Program-made: the position numbers and the translations under genes
NCBI RefSeq assembly: GCF_008973755.1
Contig: NZ_WBOM01000006.1
Span: 124,001-188,000, forward strand
Source of the DNA: Nitrincola alkalilacustris
Lineage (GTDB): Bacteria; Pseudomonadota; Gammaproteobacteria; Pseudomonadales; Balneatricaceae
DNA length: 64,000 nt
Direction: 5' to 3'
In this document: positions 1 through 10,072 of the stretch, piece by piece
Numbering within the stretch: position 1 is the first letter of the stretch
Layout: every line of letters starts with the position of its first letter
Notes under the pieces: generated by a model
What the model saw: the letters and a program-made list of their open reading frames with translations, nothing else
Databases searched by the model: none
What the model was told of the DNA's origin: nothing

Positions 1-291
1 CTTTTTCTTATTGGGCTTGTCGATGAAACGGTCATAGCGACAGTAATGGGTGGCTACGATGGACATCGAGGCTGGATTAATTATTTGGCAGTGAAACCTT
101 CGCAGCAACGCAAGGGCTATGGTCAATCCATCATGCAGGCTGTTGAAACGCTCATCAGGCAGAAAGGCTGCCCAAAAATAAATCTGCAAGTTCGCTCGTC
201 TAACAAGGCTGTCATTGAGTTCTATTCTGCTATCGGGTACGGCAATGATAATGTCGTTGGGTTGGGTAAGCGGCTTGAACATGATTCGTAA
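1..291 (+). CDS. GNAT N-acetyltransferase, YpeA-like (5' end outside window)
   Basis: The reading frame is open from base 1 to the stop at 289-291, so the start lies upstream of the window. The visible 96 residues are the C-terminal two thirds of a GNAT fold. They include the acetyl-CoA pyrophosphate-binding loop (QQRKGYG, R/Q-x-x-G-x-G/A type) and a C-terminal strand ending in LGKRLEHD. The segments TVMGGYDGHRG and GCPKINLQVR match the pattern I know from E. coli YpeA, a GNAT of unknown substrate. An internal ATG at base 46 is unlikely to be the true start because homologous sequence continues upstream of it. The substrate cannot be told from sequence. Confidence 0.8.
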   Translation, partial: LFLIGLVDETVIATVMGGYDGHRGWINYLAVKPSQQRKGYGQSIMQAVETLIRQKGCPKINLQVRSSNKAVIEFYSAIGYGNDNVVGLGKRLEHDS

Positions 292-363
292 CCAAGCGTA
301 GTATTCGTCTGATAACCCCTTGACTCAGTATCATAGATGAAGAGCCGTGCTGGAAAAAACACA

Positions 364-1344
364 ATGAAAGCAATTATCTATGAGAGATATGGTCCGCCAG
401 AAGTGCTTCAGTTGAGGGATATCGAAAAACCGATTCCAAAAGACAACGAAGTCCTGATAAAGACTTATGCCACAACGATCACATCAGGCGACTGGAGGGT
501 GCGGAGCCTGAATGTTCCTACCGGCTTCGGGCTCATCATTCGACTCGCATTTGGTATCTCGAAACCCAGGCAACCTGTACTTGGTACGGAGCTGGCCGGG
601 GTCGTTGAGTCGGTCGGCAAAGCGGTCAGGAATTTCAAAATCGGCGATCAGGTTTTCGTGTTCAATGATACCGGCATGGGTTGTCATGTTGAATACAAGT
701 GCATGCCGGAAGATGGCATGGTGTCGCTTAAACCGTCCAGTTTGTCCTTTGATGAAGCTGCAGCGCTGTCCTTCGGCGGGACTACCGCGTTGGATTTCTT
801 GAGAAGAGGGAAGCTGCAAAGCGGTGAAAAGATACTGATCAATGGCGCTTCCGGTGGAGTTGGTACTGCCGCTGTGCAGCTCGCTAAGCACTTTGGGGCA
901 GATGTAACGGGGGTGTGCAGTACGGCGAATCAGGATCTGGTCGCGTCTCTGGGCGCCGATCATCTCATTGACTACACAAAAGAGGACTTCACGAAAAACG
1001 GTAAAACCTATGATGTCATTGTAGATACTGTGGGTAACGCACCGTTTTCGCGTACCAAAAACTCTCTGGCCAATAAGGGACGCCTTTTGATGGTTTTGGC
1101 AGATTTGCCCGACATGCTGCAAGTTCCGTGGGTGTTGATCACGAGTAGCAAAAAGATCATCGCTGGGCCTGCAACCGTGCGGTTAGAGGATTTGCATTTT
1201 CTGGCAGAGCTGGCTGAGGCAGGGCAATTCAAACCAGTCATGGATCGACGCTATCCATTTGAACAGTTTGTCGAGGCGCACCGTTACGTCGATACAGGGC
1301 GCAAGAAAGGCAATGTCAGCCTGATTCTGGAGCAGGGTGTGTAA
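364..1344 (+). CDS. NAD(P)-dependent MDR-family alcohol dehydrogenase / quinone oxidoreductase
   Basis: A medium-chain dehydrogenase/reductase of about 326 residues. The N-terminal GroES-like half begins MKAIIYERYGPPEVL. The nucleotide-binding half carries the Rossmann motif INGASGGVGTAAVQLAK. The cysteine/histidine set of zinc-dependent alcohol dehydrogenases is not evident, so it belongs with the zinc-independent quinone-oxidoreductase-like branch that reduces enones or quinones with NAD(P)H. The frame is open from an ATG at 337, but the conserved N-terminus starts at 364, which I prefer. It overlaps the next gene by 8 bp if that gene starts at its GTG, so the two may be co-transcribed. The substrate is not identifiable. 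Confidence 0.85.
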   Translation: MKAIIYERYGPPEVLQLRDIEKPIPKDNEVLIKTYATTITSGDWRVRSLNVPTGFGLIIRLAFGISKPRQPVLGTELAGVVESVGKAVRNFKIGDQVFVFNDTGMGCHVEYKCMPEDGMVSLKPSSLSFDEAAALSFGGTTALDFLRRGKLQSGEKILINGASGGVGTAAVQLAKHFGADVTGVCSTANQDLVASLGADHLIDYTKEDFTKNGKTYDVIVDTVGNAPFSRTKNSLANKGRLLMVLADLPDMLQVPWVLITSSKKIIAGPATVRLEDLHFLAELAEAGQFKPVMDRRYPFEQFVEAHRYVDTGRKKGNVSLILEQGV

Positions 1345-2365
1345 ATACAGAGTTCGAATGAATACAGATAGTGCTGTTACTGTGATGCATGAGTTCCTTA
1401 ACCGTTCACCTCGAACGTCAGTTGAGGTTCAGCTCGTACTTAACGATGAGACATGGCTCTGGCGACATGGTAACGCCGAGCATGTGCAATCCCCGGTGTT
1501 CGAGATTGGCTCGATCGGCAAGACCTTTACTTCAACACTGCTGGCACTTTTACTTGAGCGCCAGCAGGTAAGTCTCTCAGACACGGTGGAGCGCTTCTAT
1601 CCGAAACTGCCATGGGGTAGACAGGTTACTTTGCAACAGCTTGCCAGCCATACATCGGGTCTTCCGGCCAATCCTTTCAGTCAGTGGCAGATGATGAGGC
1701 GAGGGCGCCAGTTAGCTGAAGCATTTCAGGCGGATGACCTGATGGTTTTTCTCCAGCAGTTGCCGGCAACGCTAAAGGCGGGTGGCAATGCGCGCTATTC
1801 CAACGTCGGTATGGCTCTGCTGGGTCGTATTCTCGGTGATGTATATGGGAAGTCGTATGGCGAGGCTGTGCAGGATTTGATTTTACAGCCACTGGGAATG
1901 TATGACACGCATCTTGACCCATCGCACTATGATCCAGAGCGTTTGATCGATGGGCATGATGCAAGTGGCAGACCGGTGCCGCCCTTTAGGTGGAAAGGCA
2001 TGGAGGCGGCTGGTGTATGGCGATCGACCGGCAATGACATGATGACTTTTCTAGGCGCTCAAATGGGCTTCTACGGTAGCCCGTGGGATTCATTGGCCAA
2101 AACGACCACGCAGCCATATGCGAAAATCAGCCAAGACACGCAGGTTGGTCTGGGTTGGTTGCTGAGCCCGATTAAGCCGCACGGCATGGCCGCTTGGCAC
2201 AGCGGAGGTACTTTTGGCCAACACAGCATAGCGGCTTGGTCAGTGGAACAATCCGCTGCCGTTGTGGTGCTCACTGATCGAATTCCACCCTGGTGGCACC
2301 ACCTGATGCCTGGCCGCCAGCTTGAGTTGGTTCCACAGCGGTTGGTTTTGGCTATTCGAGGTTAA
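1337..2365 (+). CDS. Serine hydrolase, beta-lactamase/PBP4*-like family
   Basis: A serine beta-lactamase-fold protein of 342 residues. The three active-site motifs are visible in order: SIGK (SxxK, serine about residue 59), YSN (YxN) in ARYSNVGMALLG, and a C-terminal HSGG in place of KTG. This set fits class C-like esterases, D-aminopeptidases and penicillin-binding-protein-related hydrolases rather than a proven beta-lactamase. There is no clear signal peptide, suggesting a cytoplasmic enzyme. A GTG at 1337 is preceded by GGAG inside the end of the MDR gene; an ATG at 1358 is the alternative start. The overlap with the upstream MDR gene suggests translational coupling. Confidence 0.8.
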   Translation: MCKYRVRMNTDSAVTVMHEFLNRSPRTSVEVQLVLNDETWLWRHGNAEHVQSPVFEIGSIGKTFTSTLLALLLERQQVSLSDTVERFYPKLPWGRQVTLQQLASHTSGLPANPFSQWQMMRRGRQLAEAFQADDLMVFLQQLPATLKAGGNARYSNVGMALLGRILGDVYGKSYGEAVQDLILQPLGMYDTHLDPSHYDPERLIDGHDASGRPVPPFRWKGMEAAGVWRSTGNDMMTFLGAQMGFYGSPWDSLAKTTTQPYAKISQDTQVGLGWLLSPIKPHGMAAWHSGGTFGQHSIAAWSVEQSAAVVVLTDRIPPWWHHLMPGRQLELVPQRLVLAIRG

Positions 2366-3168
2366 ACACAAGGAGTAGTCACTGAACATGGCAAGGAATA
2401 GCAACCAAAGCGGGCCAATTGAATCAAGGTTGATCGGCCGCTCGCATCTCTGTTTTTTTCTGTTCCCACAGCGGCTTTAATTTGGCTCGGGATCAACAAA
2501 GAGTTGGCATACTGGGGTTATCTGGCGGGGCCTCATAAAGGTCGAGACGTGGTGGTAGTCTTGTGCCTCATCAGGAGGCACAGCGACGGTTTCAGTTGGC
2601 CACAAGCAAGAAGAGGGGGATCAAAGGATCCCGGAAGGTGTATAGCAGTTACTAATGTAGCTATGGAAGAGATTTGGCGTGCTGTGCCTAACGGAACACC
2701 AATCCGCATTGAGCAGTAAGCGCATCGTAATTTACCGACAACGCGTAAAACAAGCTGCTTCAATCTGTAAAAGAAATGAAAGCGGGCAAAGTCGCACTAG
2801 TCAGCCGTGTGGAGCCTGTTGAGAGATCAAAATCGAAACTCTGATAGGTAAGCTGAAAGCAAGTCAGAATCAGCCAGAGAGGAATCGGGCCGGTGTCAAA
2901 GCCGGTCCGGAGGCCGGAGAAGGAGCGCAGTACCGTGATATGGCCTAGTTCATCAGCTAACCAGTGGCTGTTGTCGTACGGTTTATCCGTTGGTTCGCTC
3001 CTCCAAAACCGCCGCAAAGAACTGTGTTGAGGCAATATGAAAGTAGTGCATTACGCATCTGATGCGCCTTGGGTAGGCAAGATGAGAGTCCATAAAACTT
3101 ATCTTTCGGCATGGTGTCTAATTATTAGATAAATTTCTGTTTTAACAACAAAAAATATAGGCACGAGC
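2366..3168. other. Gene-poor stretch, possible decayed sequence
   Basis: About 800 bp between the serine hydrolase and the OmpA-like lipoprotein. Short open frames exist on both strands but none resembles a family I know, and the codon usage does not look coding. A local GC-rich palindrome (GGGCCGG...CCGGTCC, about 2888-2909) is visible. I see no transposase, tRNA or intron domain V. The last 100 bp should hold the promoter of the lipoprotein gene. The stretch could be decayed genes or an unrecognised RNA. Confidence 0.4.
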
Positions 3169-3825
3169 ATGACTAAATGGCGCAATCTCGCATTTGCTGC
3201 AATTGGCATTACTCTTCTGGCGGGTTGTACCACTAACCCCTACACTGGCGAGCGTGAAGCCAGTAAAGCAGGGGTATATGGTGGTGTTGGTGCAGTGGCT
3301 GGCGCTGTGATCGGGGCGGCTACTTCGAGTAAGGAGGACCGAGCCAAAGGAGCAGCAATCGGTGCTGCAGTGGGTGCCGCAGCAGGTGGTGGTTATGGTT
3401 ACTACGTTGACACCCAGGAGGCAAAATTGCGCGAGACCCTGCAGGGTACTGGCGTGGATGTACAACGCAATGGTGATGACCTGAGGCTGATCATGCCCGG
3501 TAACATCACTTTCGCAACCAACTCGTCAGATATTTCCAGCAGCTTCTACCAGACCCTCAACTCTATGGTCTCGGTGTTCAATGAGTTTGATCAGAACGGG
3601 ATCGACATTGTCGGGCATACCGATAGCACAGGTTCGATGGAGCTTAATCAGAACCTGTCGAATCGCCGTGCGCAGAGTGTCGCCTCTTATCTGGCTTCCA
3701 ATGGTGTAGCTGCGTCGAGGATATCCTCTTACGGAGTTGGGCCTAATCAACCTATCGCCAGCAACGCCAACGAGGCGGGTCGTGCGCAGAATCGTCGGGT
3801 CGAGATCAACCTGCGTCCTATGTGA
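3169..3825 (+). CDS. OmpA-family outer membrane lipoprotein (YiaD-like)
   Basis: A lipoprotein of 218 residues. An N-terminal signal with lipobox LLAGC predicts lipidation at Cys20. A glycine-zipper segment follows (about residues 37-75, with GGVGAVAGAVIGAA and GAAIGAAVGAAAGGG). The C-terminal OmpA-like peptidoglycan-binding domain occupies about residues 105-218 and has the DIVGHTDSTGS and NRRAQSVASYL motifs and the terminal NRRVEINL. The family (YiaD, PA0833-type) tethers the outer membrane to peptidoglycan, and the glycine zipper may mediate membrane association or oligomerisation. It is transcribed alone, with an intrinsic terminator 36 bp downstream. Confidence 0.9.
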   Translation: MTKWRNLAFAAIGITLLAGCTTNPYTGEREASKAGVYGGVGAVAGAVIGAATSSKEDRAKGAAIGAAVGAAAGGGYGYYVDTQEAKLRETLQGTGVDVQRNGDDLRLIMPGNITFATNSSDISSSFYQTLNSMVSVFNEFDQNGIDIVGHTDSTGSMELNQNLSNRRAQSVASYLASNGVAASRISSYGVGPNQPIASNANEAGRAQNRRVEINLRPM

Positions 3826-3861
3826 AGCGACGGATTACCATCAGTATCGAGATCAGATAGT

Positions 3862-3890
3862 GAAAGGCCCCTGTAAAATGGGGCTTTTTT
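3862..3890 (+). terminator. Intrinsic terminator of the OmpA-like lipoprotein gene
   Basis: An inverted repeat of AAAGGCCCC and GGGGCTTT around an 8-base loop, running into a T tract on the plus strand. It lies just after the lipoprotein stop and before the convergent kinase gene. Confidence 0.85.
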
Positions 3891-3929
3891 GTATGTGGTA
3901 TCAGCTGATTCCCTCTGTGCCGGTCAGGT

Positions 3930-6900
3930 TCAGGTGGCGTCTTTTGCGACATCAAGGATCCGGCTGGCTAGAGGGAAGTCGAGGCGTGCCATGGCTGCAT
4001 CAAGCTGGATCAGCTGCATAGCGTTGAGCCGACTGGCCAGCGCCGGGCGTTGGCTGCTGAACAGATCAACGGCTGCAAAGTCGTTTTCCGCCAGCAGTTC
4101 CTGAAGCCTGGTAATCTCCTGCTGCGAAATATCGGGAGCAAGGCCTTCCTTCTCAGGCATCTCATCCAGATGAGCTCGGATGGTGGAGAAGGTGGCTTCG
4201 AGCGCTTCTTTGAGCGTTGCAAGTTGTGTCATTAAGGCCTCCAGAGGTGCATCCTTTATGGCAGCTTCCAGAGTAGCAGCCGCCTCGGCTATATCCTGAG
4301 CACCGAGGTTGGCGGCGGCACCACGCAGGGCGTGAAGTCGATGTGCGGCCTGCTCGCGCTGGCCGGCATTCAGGTCGTCTGCGAGCTCCCGGTCCACTTC
4401 AGCAAACTCAGTCGTCAGGTTCCCGAGCAGCCTCCACAGCAGCGGCATCTTGCCGTCAAGTCGCTTGAGCGCTGCCCGGGTGTCAATGCCGGGCAGTACC
4501 GGGAATGCGCTGATATCGATATCATCTCTGTCAGCTTTTACCAACCTCTCTGCCTGCTCGACCCCTTTGGTCAGCCGCAACAGCTTTGAGATCATTTCAT
4601 CCACGTCGAGTGGCTTGGCAATATGATCGTTCATTCCCGCTCGCAGGCAGTCGTCACGATCAGACTTCAATACGTTGGCGGTCATGGCGACAATGGGGAG
4701 TTCACTGAAACGCGGATCCTGCCGCAATCTGCGCGTAGCTTCCAGACCGTCCATCTCCGGCATCTGTACATCCATCAGCACCAGATCCGGCAGGTTTGTC
4801 TGAGTGGTGAGAATATCCAGAGCCTCTCGGCCGGTGGAGGCAAGTATCACATCTGCTCCTTTCTGCTTCAGAATATCCCGAGCGACCTCCTGATTGATTG
4901 GATTATCCTCGGTTACCAGCAGTCTCATGCCCGCCAGCGGCTGTGACGAGGTCTCTCTGCTACTAGCGATGGACGGCAGGCGAGTGGCCAGGGCAGCGCG
5001 CAGAAGCGAGGGGGTGGCAGGCTTGGAGATGATGCCGTCAAAGATACTTTCATCGGCCTGGGAAAGAATCATCTCGCGGCTGAAGGCTGTCACTACCAAC
5101 ACGATCATCGGTTCCTCAGTGGATTGATTTGAGCGCAGGCGTGTTGCGGCCTCAAGGCCGTCGATTCCCGGCATGCGCCAATCCATGAGCACAAGCTCGA
5201 AGGGCTTGCCGGCTTCATAAGCGGCTTTGTGCAGGGTAAGGGCCTCTTCACCGGAGGCAGCAGTGGTGACTTCCCAGCCCAGGTGCTGGCACATTTCTGC
5301 CAGTGTCTGGCGCGCTACCTCGTTGTCGTCCACCACCAGTGTCCGGTAGTTATCCACCAGCGGTGAATGAGCTGGCTTCTCTCCCTCCTTGAAGGGCAGC
5401 GTGAAGGTGAAGCAGGAGCCCTTGCCTTCTTCGCTCTTTACCTGAATATCACCGCCCAGCAGGTGCACCAGACGATGGCTGATGGTCAGTCCCAGGCCGG
5501 TGCCACCATATCGGCGGGTGGTAGAGGTGTCGGCTTGCTGGAAGGCCTGAAACAGTCGGCTCTGATGCTCTTCGCTCATACCGATACCTGTATCGGTGAC
5601 CCGAAACTCAAGCGCTAGATCCTGCTCTTTGCTCGCCGTGCGGTTAACTTCAAGCACGACCTGGCCTTTCTCGGTGAACTTGATGGCATTACCGAGCAGA
5701 TTGATCAATACCTGTTGCAGGCGCAGGTCATCTCCCCAGAGATAGTCGGGTACATCGGGTGCAATACGGAACAGCACTTCAATGTCGTTGGCTTCGGCCT
5801 TTACCGAGATCATGGTGGCCAGGGTACTGAGCAGCTCATCGAGGTTGAAGTCCTGAGGGGATAGCTCCATCTTGCCGGCTTCCACCTTGGAGTAGTCAAG
5901 AATATCGTTGAGAATCGCCAGCAGTGAGCGTGCTGCCGTGTTGATCTTCTGCACGTAGTCATGCTGTTTGGGCGTCATTTCGGTCTGTTCGAGTAGATGG
6001 GCAACGCCCATGACTGCGGTCATCGGGGTCCGGATTTCGTGACTCATATTGGCAACGAATTCGCTTTTCATCCTGCTGGCGGCTTCTGCAGCCTCACGCG
6101 CTTCCCTCAGTGTGTCTTCAAGACGCTTCTGCTCGGTGATGTCCCAGTTCATGCCGATGATCAAACGTTTTTCGCGGTGAGCGTCATACTCCACGGTGGC
6201 AACAGCCCGCATATGGCGAATTTCACCATCGGGCCAGATAATTCGAAAGTTGGTATCGAACTCGGCTTTTCCCGCCAGCATCGCTTCGAGCATTGCCTGG
6301 GTGCGAGGGTAGTCTTCGGGATGGACACGCTGTTTCCATGTATCCAGGTGGTACCAGCCAGCCCCTTTTTCCTGATAGAGCTCGGCCATTCTGTCGTCCC
6401 ACCAGAGATTATTGGATGGAATCTCCCACTGCCATACGCCCATGCCTGCAGAACGGTTGACTAGTTTCAGACGTTCGGACACTCTCTCAAGCTGGATCTC
6501 TGCGGCAACACGATCAGTAATGTCCATGCCGAAGGAGACCAGGACCAGTGGATGCTCCAGATTGTCAGCACCTTCCACCAGACTGTTGCGCCAGGAGATG
6601 ATGCGCTGTTGCTTATCCCTCGTTTGCAAAGTGCTTTGTTCGCTCCGTGGAGCGGCTTCAGGCTGGTGGGTAGTGGCAGCATCTTCACTGGGTACCAGCG
6701 TATTCCAGTTTTTTCCCAGTACCTCCTTGCGCGAGTAGCCGGTCAGTTGCTCCGCTGCTTCGTTGAAAATGCCTATCCGCCCCTGAGCATCCTGGCCCAC
6801 TATCAGCACATTGGCACCTTCGATCAGGTTTTCTGCGAAGTCCCTGGCCTTGAGGAGTTGCCGCTCCCGGCGCCGCAGCCGTGAGATGATAAACAGCATC

Positions 6901-7766
6901 AGCGAGATAAAGGCCATGCCGGTCAGCGCCTTGACGATCGACTTACCACGCCATTCGACGAATACATCGTCGGTGCTCCAACTGACGTTTACGAACATCT
7001 TCTCAGCCCCGATATCACGCATGACCATCAGGCGCTCCTTACCATCCAGGGAGGAGGCCTCGTGGCGGCGAGTGACGAGATCTGATGTGGCCTGATACTG
7101 GATAATGCTGGAGCGCTGACTGATGTCCCTTCCTGTCAGTGTTTCATCATGTGGTGCACGAGCCAGCAGATGTCCCTGAGGCCCGATCAGGGCAGCAAAG
7201 GCAGTTGGTCGGTTTCGCAGTGCCTCAAGGTATCCGGAGAAGTGTTCTGGTGACAGGGAAGCCACCACGACGCCTTTCCAGAGATCACTTTCTGTTGAAC
7301 GGGGGCGAGCAGCAAAGATTACCAACTGATCCGTGAGAGAGCGCACCGGGGGGGTGGTGATCATCCGGTCGACCCCAACTTCCAGCGCGCGCTGATAATA
7401 GGGGCGGTCGGAAGCATCATAGCCTACGAGATCGGGCGATGAGCTGAACTGGATGACGCCCTTTTCGTCGGTGATCGAGAGGTAATTGATCTCAGGAAAT
7501 GCTTCGGCACGAGCGCGCAGAAAGGTCGACAGTTCTCTATCCAGCTCAGGCGTGAGCGCTTGATTAGCTTCGCGCACCATATCCTGCAGATTAAGATCCA
7601 CTGCCCGCAGACTGCCGCTGATCTGGCTGCTGGCGATGCGTGCCAGGTTTTCAAGCTCCTGGTAGGCTGCCTCCAGGGTGTTAACCCGATCTCTCCAGAT
7701 ATCAGCCCCGATCAAACCGGTTACAGAGAGAATCATCACCAGGCTCAACAGCGTAAAACGATTCAT
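3930..7766 (-). CDS. Hybrid sensor histidine kinase: dCACHE-PAS-PAS-HisKA-HATPase-REC-REC-Hpt
   Basis: A 1278-residue membrane kinase. An N-terminal transmembrane helix is followed by a periplasmic double-CACHE-like sensor (about 30-280) and a second helix (about 285-302). Two PAS domains follow (about 310-425 and 430-550). The dimerisation/phosphoacceptor box [10 protein letters not shown] places the histidine at 576. The ATP-binding domain contains GTGLGLTIS. Two receiver domains have phosphoacceptor aspartates at 862 (LMDWRMPG) and 999 (LMDVQMPE), and a C-terminal Hpt domain has HALRG with His1145. All phosphorelay residues are present. The start overlaps the stop of the upstream diguanylate cyclase response regulator (ATGA), so the two are translationally coupled and likely form one pathway. 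The ligand is unknown. Confidence 0.95.
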   Translation of the reverse strand: MNRFTLLSLVMILSVTGLIGADIWRDRVNTLEAAYQELENLARIASSQISGSLRAVDLNLQDMVREANQALTPELDRELSTFLRARAEAFPEINYLSITDEKGVIQFSSSPDLVGYDASDRPYYQRALEVGVDRMITTPPVRSLTDQLVIFAARPRSTESDLWKGVVVASLSPEHFSGYLEALRNRPTAFAALIGPQGHLLARAPHDETLTGRDISQRSSIIQYQATSDLVTRRHEASSLDGKERLMVMRDIGAEKMFVNVSWSTDDVFVEWRGKSIVKALTGMAFISLMLFIISRLRRRERQLLKARDFAENLIEGANVLIVGQDAQGRIGIFNEAAEQLTGYSRKEVLGKNWNTLVPSEDAATTHQPEAAPRSEQSTLQTRDKQQRIISWRNSLVEGADNLEHPLVLVSFGMDITDRVAAEIQLERVSERLKLVNRSAGMGVWQWEIPSNNLWWDDRMAELYQEKGAGWYHLDTWKQRVHPEDYPRTQAMLEAMLAGKAEFDTNFRIIWPDGEIRHMRAVATVEYDAHREKRLIIGMNWDITEQKRLEDTLREAREAAEAASRMKSEFVANMSHEIRTPMTAVMGVAHLLEQTEMTPKQHDYVQKINTAARSLLAILNDILDYSKVEAGKMELSPQDFNLDELLSTLATMISVKAEANDIEVLFRIAPDVPDYLWGDDLRLQQVLINLLGNAIKFTEKGQVVLEVNRTASKEQDLALEFRVTDTGIGMSEEHQSRLFQAFQQADTSTTRRYGGTGLGLTISHRLVHLLGGDIQVKSEEGKGSCFTFTLPFKEGEKPAHSPLVDNYRTLVVDDNEVARQTLAEMCQHLGWEVTTAASGEEALTLHKAAYEAGKPFELVLMDWRMPGIDGLEAATRLRSNQSTEEPMIVLVVTAFSREMILSQADESIFDGIISKPATPSLLRAALATRLPSIASSRETSSQPLAGMRLLVTEDNPINQEVARDILKQKGADVILASTGREALDILTTQTNLPDLVLMDVQMPEMDGLEATRRLRQDPRFSELPIVAMTANVLKSDRDDCLRAGMNDHIAKPLDVDEMISKLLRLTKGVEQAERLVKADRDDIDISAFPVLPGIDTRAALKRLDGKMPLLWRLLGNLTTEFAEVDRELADDLNAGQREQAAHRLHALRGAAANLGAQDIAEAAATLEAAIKDAPLEALMTQLATLKEALEATFSTIRAHLDEMPEKEGLAPDISQQEITRLQELLAENDFAAVDLFSSQRPALASRLNAMQLIQLDAAMARLDFPLASRILDVAKDAT

Positions 7767-8746
7767 GAAGTGACGCTTCCTGCAGGTAGAATGGCTGTTC
7801 GAACCTGATTGCGGCCAGCCTTTTTGGCAGTATAGAGCTGCTCATCGGCCAGTTTCAGCAGGGCCTCGGCGGATGTCGTGACGGGTTCCAGCGCCGTCGC
7901 TACACCCAGGCTCAAGGTGACATGGGGAGCAATGGCTGAGGCTGCATGGGGTAAGGCCAGCGCCTCTACTGCCTCACGAATGCGCTCGGCAACCTCTTCA
8001 GCACCCTCTGTCGGGGTATCAGGCAGCATGCAGATAAACTCTTCGCCACCGAAACGGGCGGCCAGATCGGCGGGACGGTGTATCTGTTCACACACCCCCC
8101 GGGCCACATTACGCAGACAAGCGTCTCCGGCCTGGTGTCCATAATGGTCATTATATCCCTTGAAGAAATCGATATCGGCCAGCACCAGTGACAGAGAAGT
8201 GCCCTGGCGCTGTGCTCGGCGCCATTCACGTTCGTAAACATCATCAAAGTGGCGCCGATTGGCTATACCGGTAAGTCCATCAAGCAGGGCGATACGGCGC
8301 AACAGGTCACGCTGATATTTGAGTTGCAGGTGGTTGCGTACCCGGGCCCTGACGATGGGCGGGCTCACTGGCTTGGTGATGTAGTCTACTGCACCCAGAT
8401 CAAGGCCTTTCGTCTCGTCCTCCACTTCGCTCAGAGCGGTGACAAAAATCACTGGAATATCCTGCAGACGTGGATCTTCCTTAAGCTGCTTGCAGACGGC
8501 GAAGCCGTCAATGTCGGGCATCATCACATCCAGCAGGATCAGGTCGGGTTCGTGCCTGGCGGCCATCTTCAGCGCCTCACTTCCAGAGGTGGCAAAGATG
8601 ATGTGGTGCTTATCCTTGAGTGTGTCAGCCAGAATCTGGATGTTAGTGGCTACGTCATCAACGATCAGCACTAGGGTGTCCTGAGGCTCGTGAGCAGTCA
8701 TCATCTCCGTGATCATCTGCTTATTAGAGCCCTCGGGATTTGTCAT
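7763..8746 (-). CDS. Response regulator with GGDEF diguanylate cyclase output
   Basis: A 327-residue protein. The receiver domain (about 20-140) has the acidic pair in LIVDD and the phosphoacceptor aspartate in LILLDVMMPD. It is followed by a GGDEF domain whose active site reads GGEEF (233-237). The c-di-GMP inhibitory I-site RPAD lies exactly five residues upstream (224-227), so the cyclase should be active and feedback-inhibited. I start it at the ATG at 8746, which has GGAGAAG 7 bases upstream; the frame is open further but without conserved sequence. The 3' end overlaps the hybrid kinase start by 4 bp. The likely role is to convert the kinase signal into c-di-GMP. Confidence 0.93.
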   Translation of the reverse strand: MTNPEGSNKQMITEMMTAHEPQDTLVLIVDDVATNIQILADTLKDKHHIIFATSGSEALKMAARHEPDLILLDVMMPDIDGFAVCKQLKEDPRLQDIPVIFVTALSEVEDETKGLDLGAVDYITKPVSPPIVRARVRNHLQLKYQRDLLRRIALLDGLTGIANRRHFDDVYEREWRRAQRQGTSLSLVLADIDFFKGYNDHYGHQAGDACLRNVARGVCEQIHRPADLAARFGGEEFICMLPDTPTEGAEEVAERIREAVEALALPHAASAIAPHVTLSLGVATALEPVTTSAEALLKLADEQLYTAKKAGRNQVRTAILPAGSVTS

Positions 8747-8936
8747 TATACTGCTTCTCCAAATCGCCTTTGTACTTTGGCCCCTCTTCCGTGAGGCTAC
8801 GGAAGAGATGGCTACTAAACGTTCACCATAGCATTTATTGTTATATTGAACGAGCAGCATTTGATTCCAAGAAGCAAGCTGGAGATGGAGCAGTGCAAGG
8901 AGCGTCAGTCATCAGGTAAAGAGGGGTTAGCAGAAT

Positions 8937-9428
8937 ATGCGCTGTTGTAAATTCACTCTGAATGGCGTGACAGTGCACGCGCAGTCGATGCTGGAGGACG
9001 TTGCCACGGCCGATGCTGTGATTGTCGGCAGCGGTATGCTAACCCATGAGATTGTCAGCAGCCCTGTCTTGATGACTCAGCTATCACTTGATCCAGCCAG
9101 GCAGCATATTGCTGCACAGTGCTCAGGTACGTTGATTCTGGCCAGGCTTGAATTATTAGGCGCTGTTCCGGCATGTACCGATCTGATTACAAAACCCTGG
9201 GTGCAGGAAGCTGGCGTAGAGGTTCTGAATCAACCTTTCTTTGCTCAGAACAACATCGCCACCGCTGGCGGGTGCCTGGCCTCATCCTGTCTGGCTGCGT
9301 GGATCATTGCCCGGTTCGAAGGGGTGGATGCAGCGGCTAAAGCCCTTTATTACGTAGCACCTGTCGGGGAGAAAGAAACGTTTGTTGCCAATGCACTAGA
9401 GAACATTCGGCCCTATCTGCCTGCATGA
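8937..9428 (+). CDS. DJ-1/PfpI-family protein lacking the N-terminus (probably decayed)
   Basis: The 163 residues match the DJ-1/PfpI glutamine-amidotransferase-like fold from its second strand onward: TADAVIVGSGM, then the nucleophile elbow AAQCSGTLILA, then TAGGCLASSCLAAWI. Full-length members start with about 45-60 more residues carrying the first beta strand and the conserved acidic residue that supports the cysteine. Here an in-frame TAG lies 9 bases upstream of the ATG, and no frame upstream encodes the missing part. The catalytic cysteine remains but the fold is incomplete, so I read this as a 5'-truncated gene that probably no longer works. A divergently transcribed cyclase lies upstream. 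Confidence 0.65.
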   Translation: MRCCKFTLNGVTVHAQSMLEDVATADAVIVGSGMLTHEIVSSPVLMTQLSLDPARQHIAAQCSGTLILARLELLGAVPACTDLITKPWVQEAGVEVLNQPFFAQNNIATAGGCLASSCLAAWIIARFEGVDAAAKALYYVAPVGEKETFVANALENIRPYLPA

Positions 9429-9481
9429 TAATGTCTTACTAGCCCTCCGCTGTTCTCCACGAACTCTCTACTAATCCGTCA

Positions 9482-9503
9482 GCGGGCAGCTTTTTTTGCC
9501 CGC
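9482..9503. terminator. GC-rich hairpin after the DJ-1-like gene
   Basis: GCGGGCA and TGCCCGC form a 7-bp stem around a loop that itself contains the T run. Because the T tract is in the loop and not after the stem, this is at best a weak or decayed terminator. Confidence 0.3.
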
Positions 9504-9614
9504 GAGGCGCCCGCTTCTGCTTTTGCCTGCTACAGTTAACATCAATGTTTAGAATGTTTAGTGGATGAACATTTTACCTACGGTTCTGCTGACTTTGCCT
9601 GTAACTAATGGAAT

Positions 9615-10055
9615 ATGTTAATGGTCTGGTTGCTGTTTCTGCATATATGTAGCCTGGTGATCTGGGCTGCGTCCTTATGTATTTTATTACTGCTTATCTC
9701 GCGTGTTGCCTCTGTTGGCCTGCATATCCCCAGCAAAGGCGATAGTCTGGAGCGGCTGTGGTTTACCCGCCTGGCGAGTCCCGCGGGCTTGATGACGATT
9801 GTCTCCGGCACGGCTGTTTTTGCCCTTGACGGTAACCTCAACAGTTGGCTGTTGCTTAAGCTGACTCTGGTGACCTGTCTGGTGATCTGCCATGTGGCAG
9901 CTGGGCTGCTGATCCTGTATGGCAGCCGGCCAAAGGTCAGTGGTGTGGCGGGTAAATGTACTGTATTGCTCAGCGTCATCCTGTTATTGCTGCTGAGCAT
10001 TATCGTATTGGTATTGCTGAAGCCTGAGCAGGAGGCCTTGCTGTGGTTTTTGTAA
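9615..10055 (+). CDS. CopD-like four-helix membrane protein
   Basis: A 146-residue, very hydrophobic protein with four predicted transmembrane segments: about 3-28, 56-75, 78-102 and 112-135. The pattern LFLHICSLVIWAASLCI at the start, with a histidine and tryptophan in helix 1, and the second half WLLLKLTLVTCLVICHVAAG resemble the CopD/DUF2269 group of small integral membrane proteins. These are often found with CtaG-type oxidase assembly genes. It sits at the head of the cytochrome oxidase locus but is separated from subunit II by an opposing DUF2231 gene. A role in metal or heme handling for the oxidase is inference from context. Confidence 0.6.
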   Translation: MLMVWLLFLHICSLVIWAASLCILLLLISRVASVGLHIPSKGDSLERLWFTRLASPAGLMTIVSGTAVFALDGNLNSWLLLKLTLVTCLVICHVAAGLLILYGSRPKVSGVAGKCTVLLSVILLLLLSIIVLVLLKPEQEALLWFL

Positions 10056-10072
10056 ACAGCCGTGCTGCCAGC

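Noticed and set aside
2366-3035. Group II intron or integron attC remnant
   Set aside because: I looked for a domain V-like hairpin, a reverse transcriptase frame and the paired core sites of attC and found none that held up.
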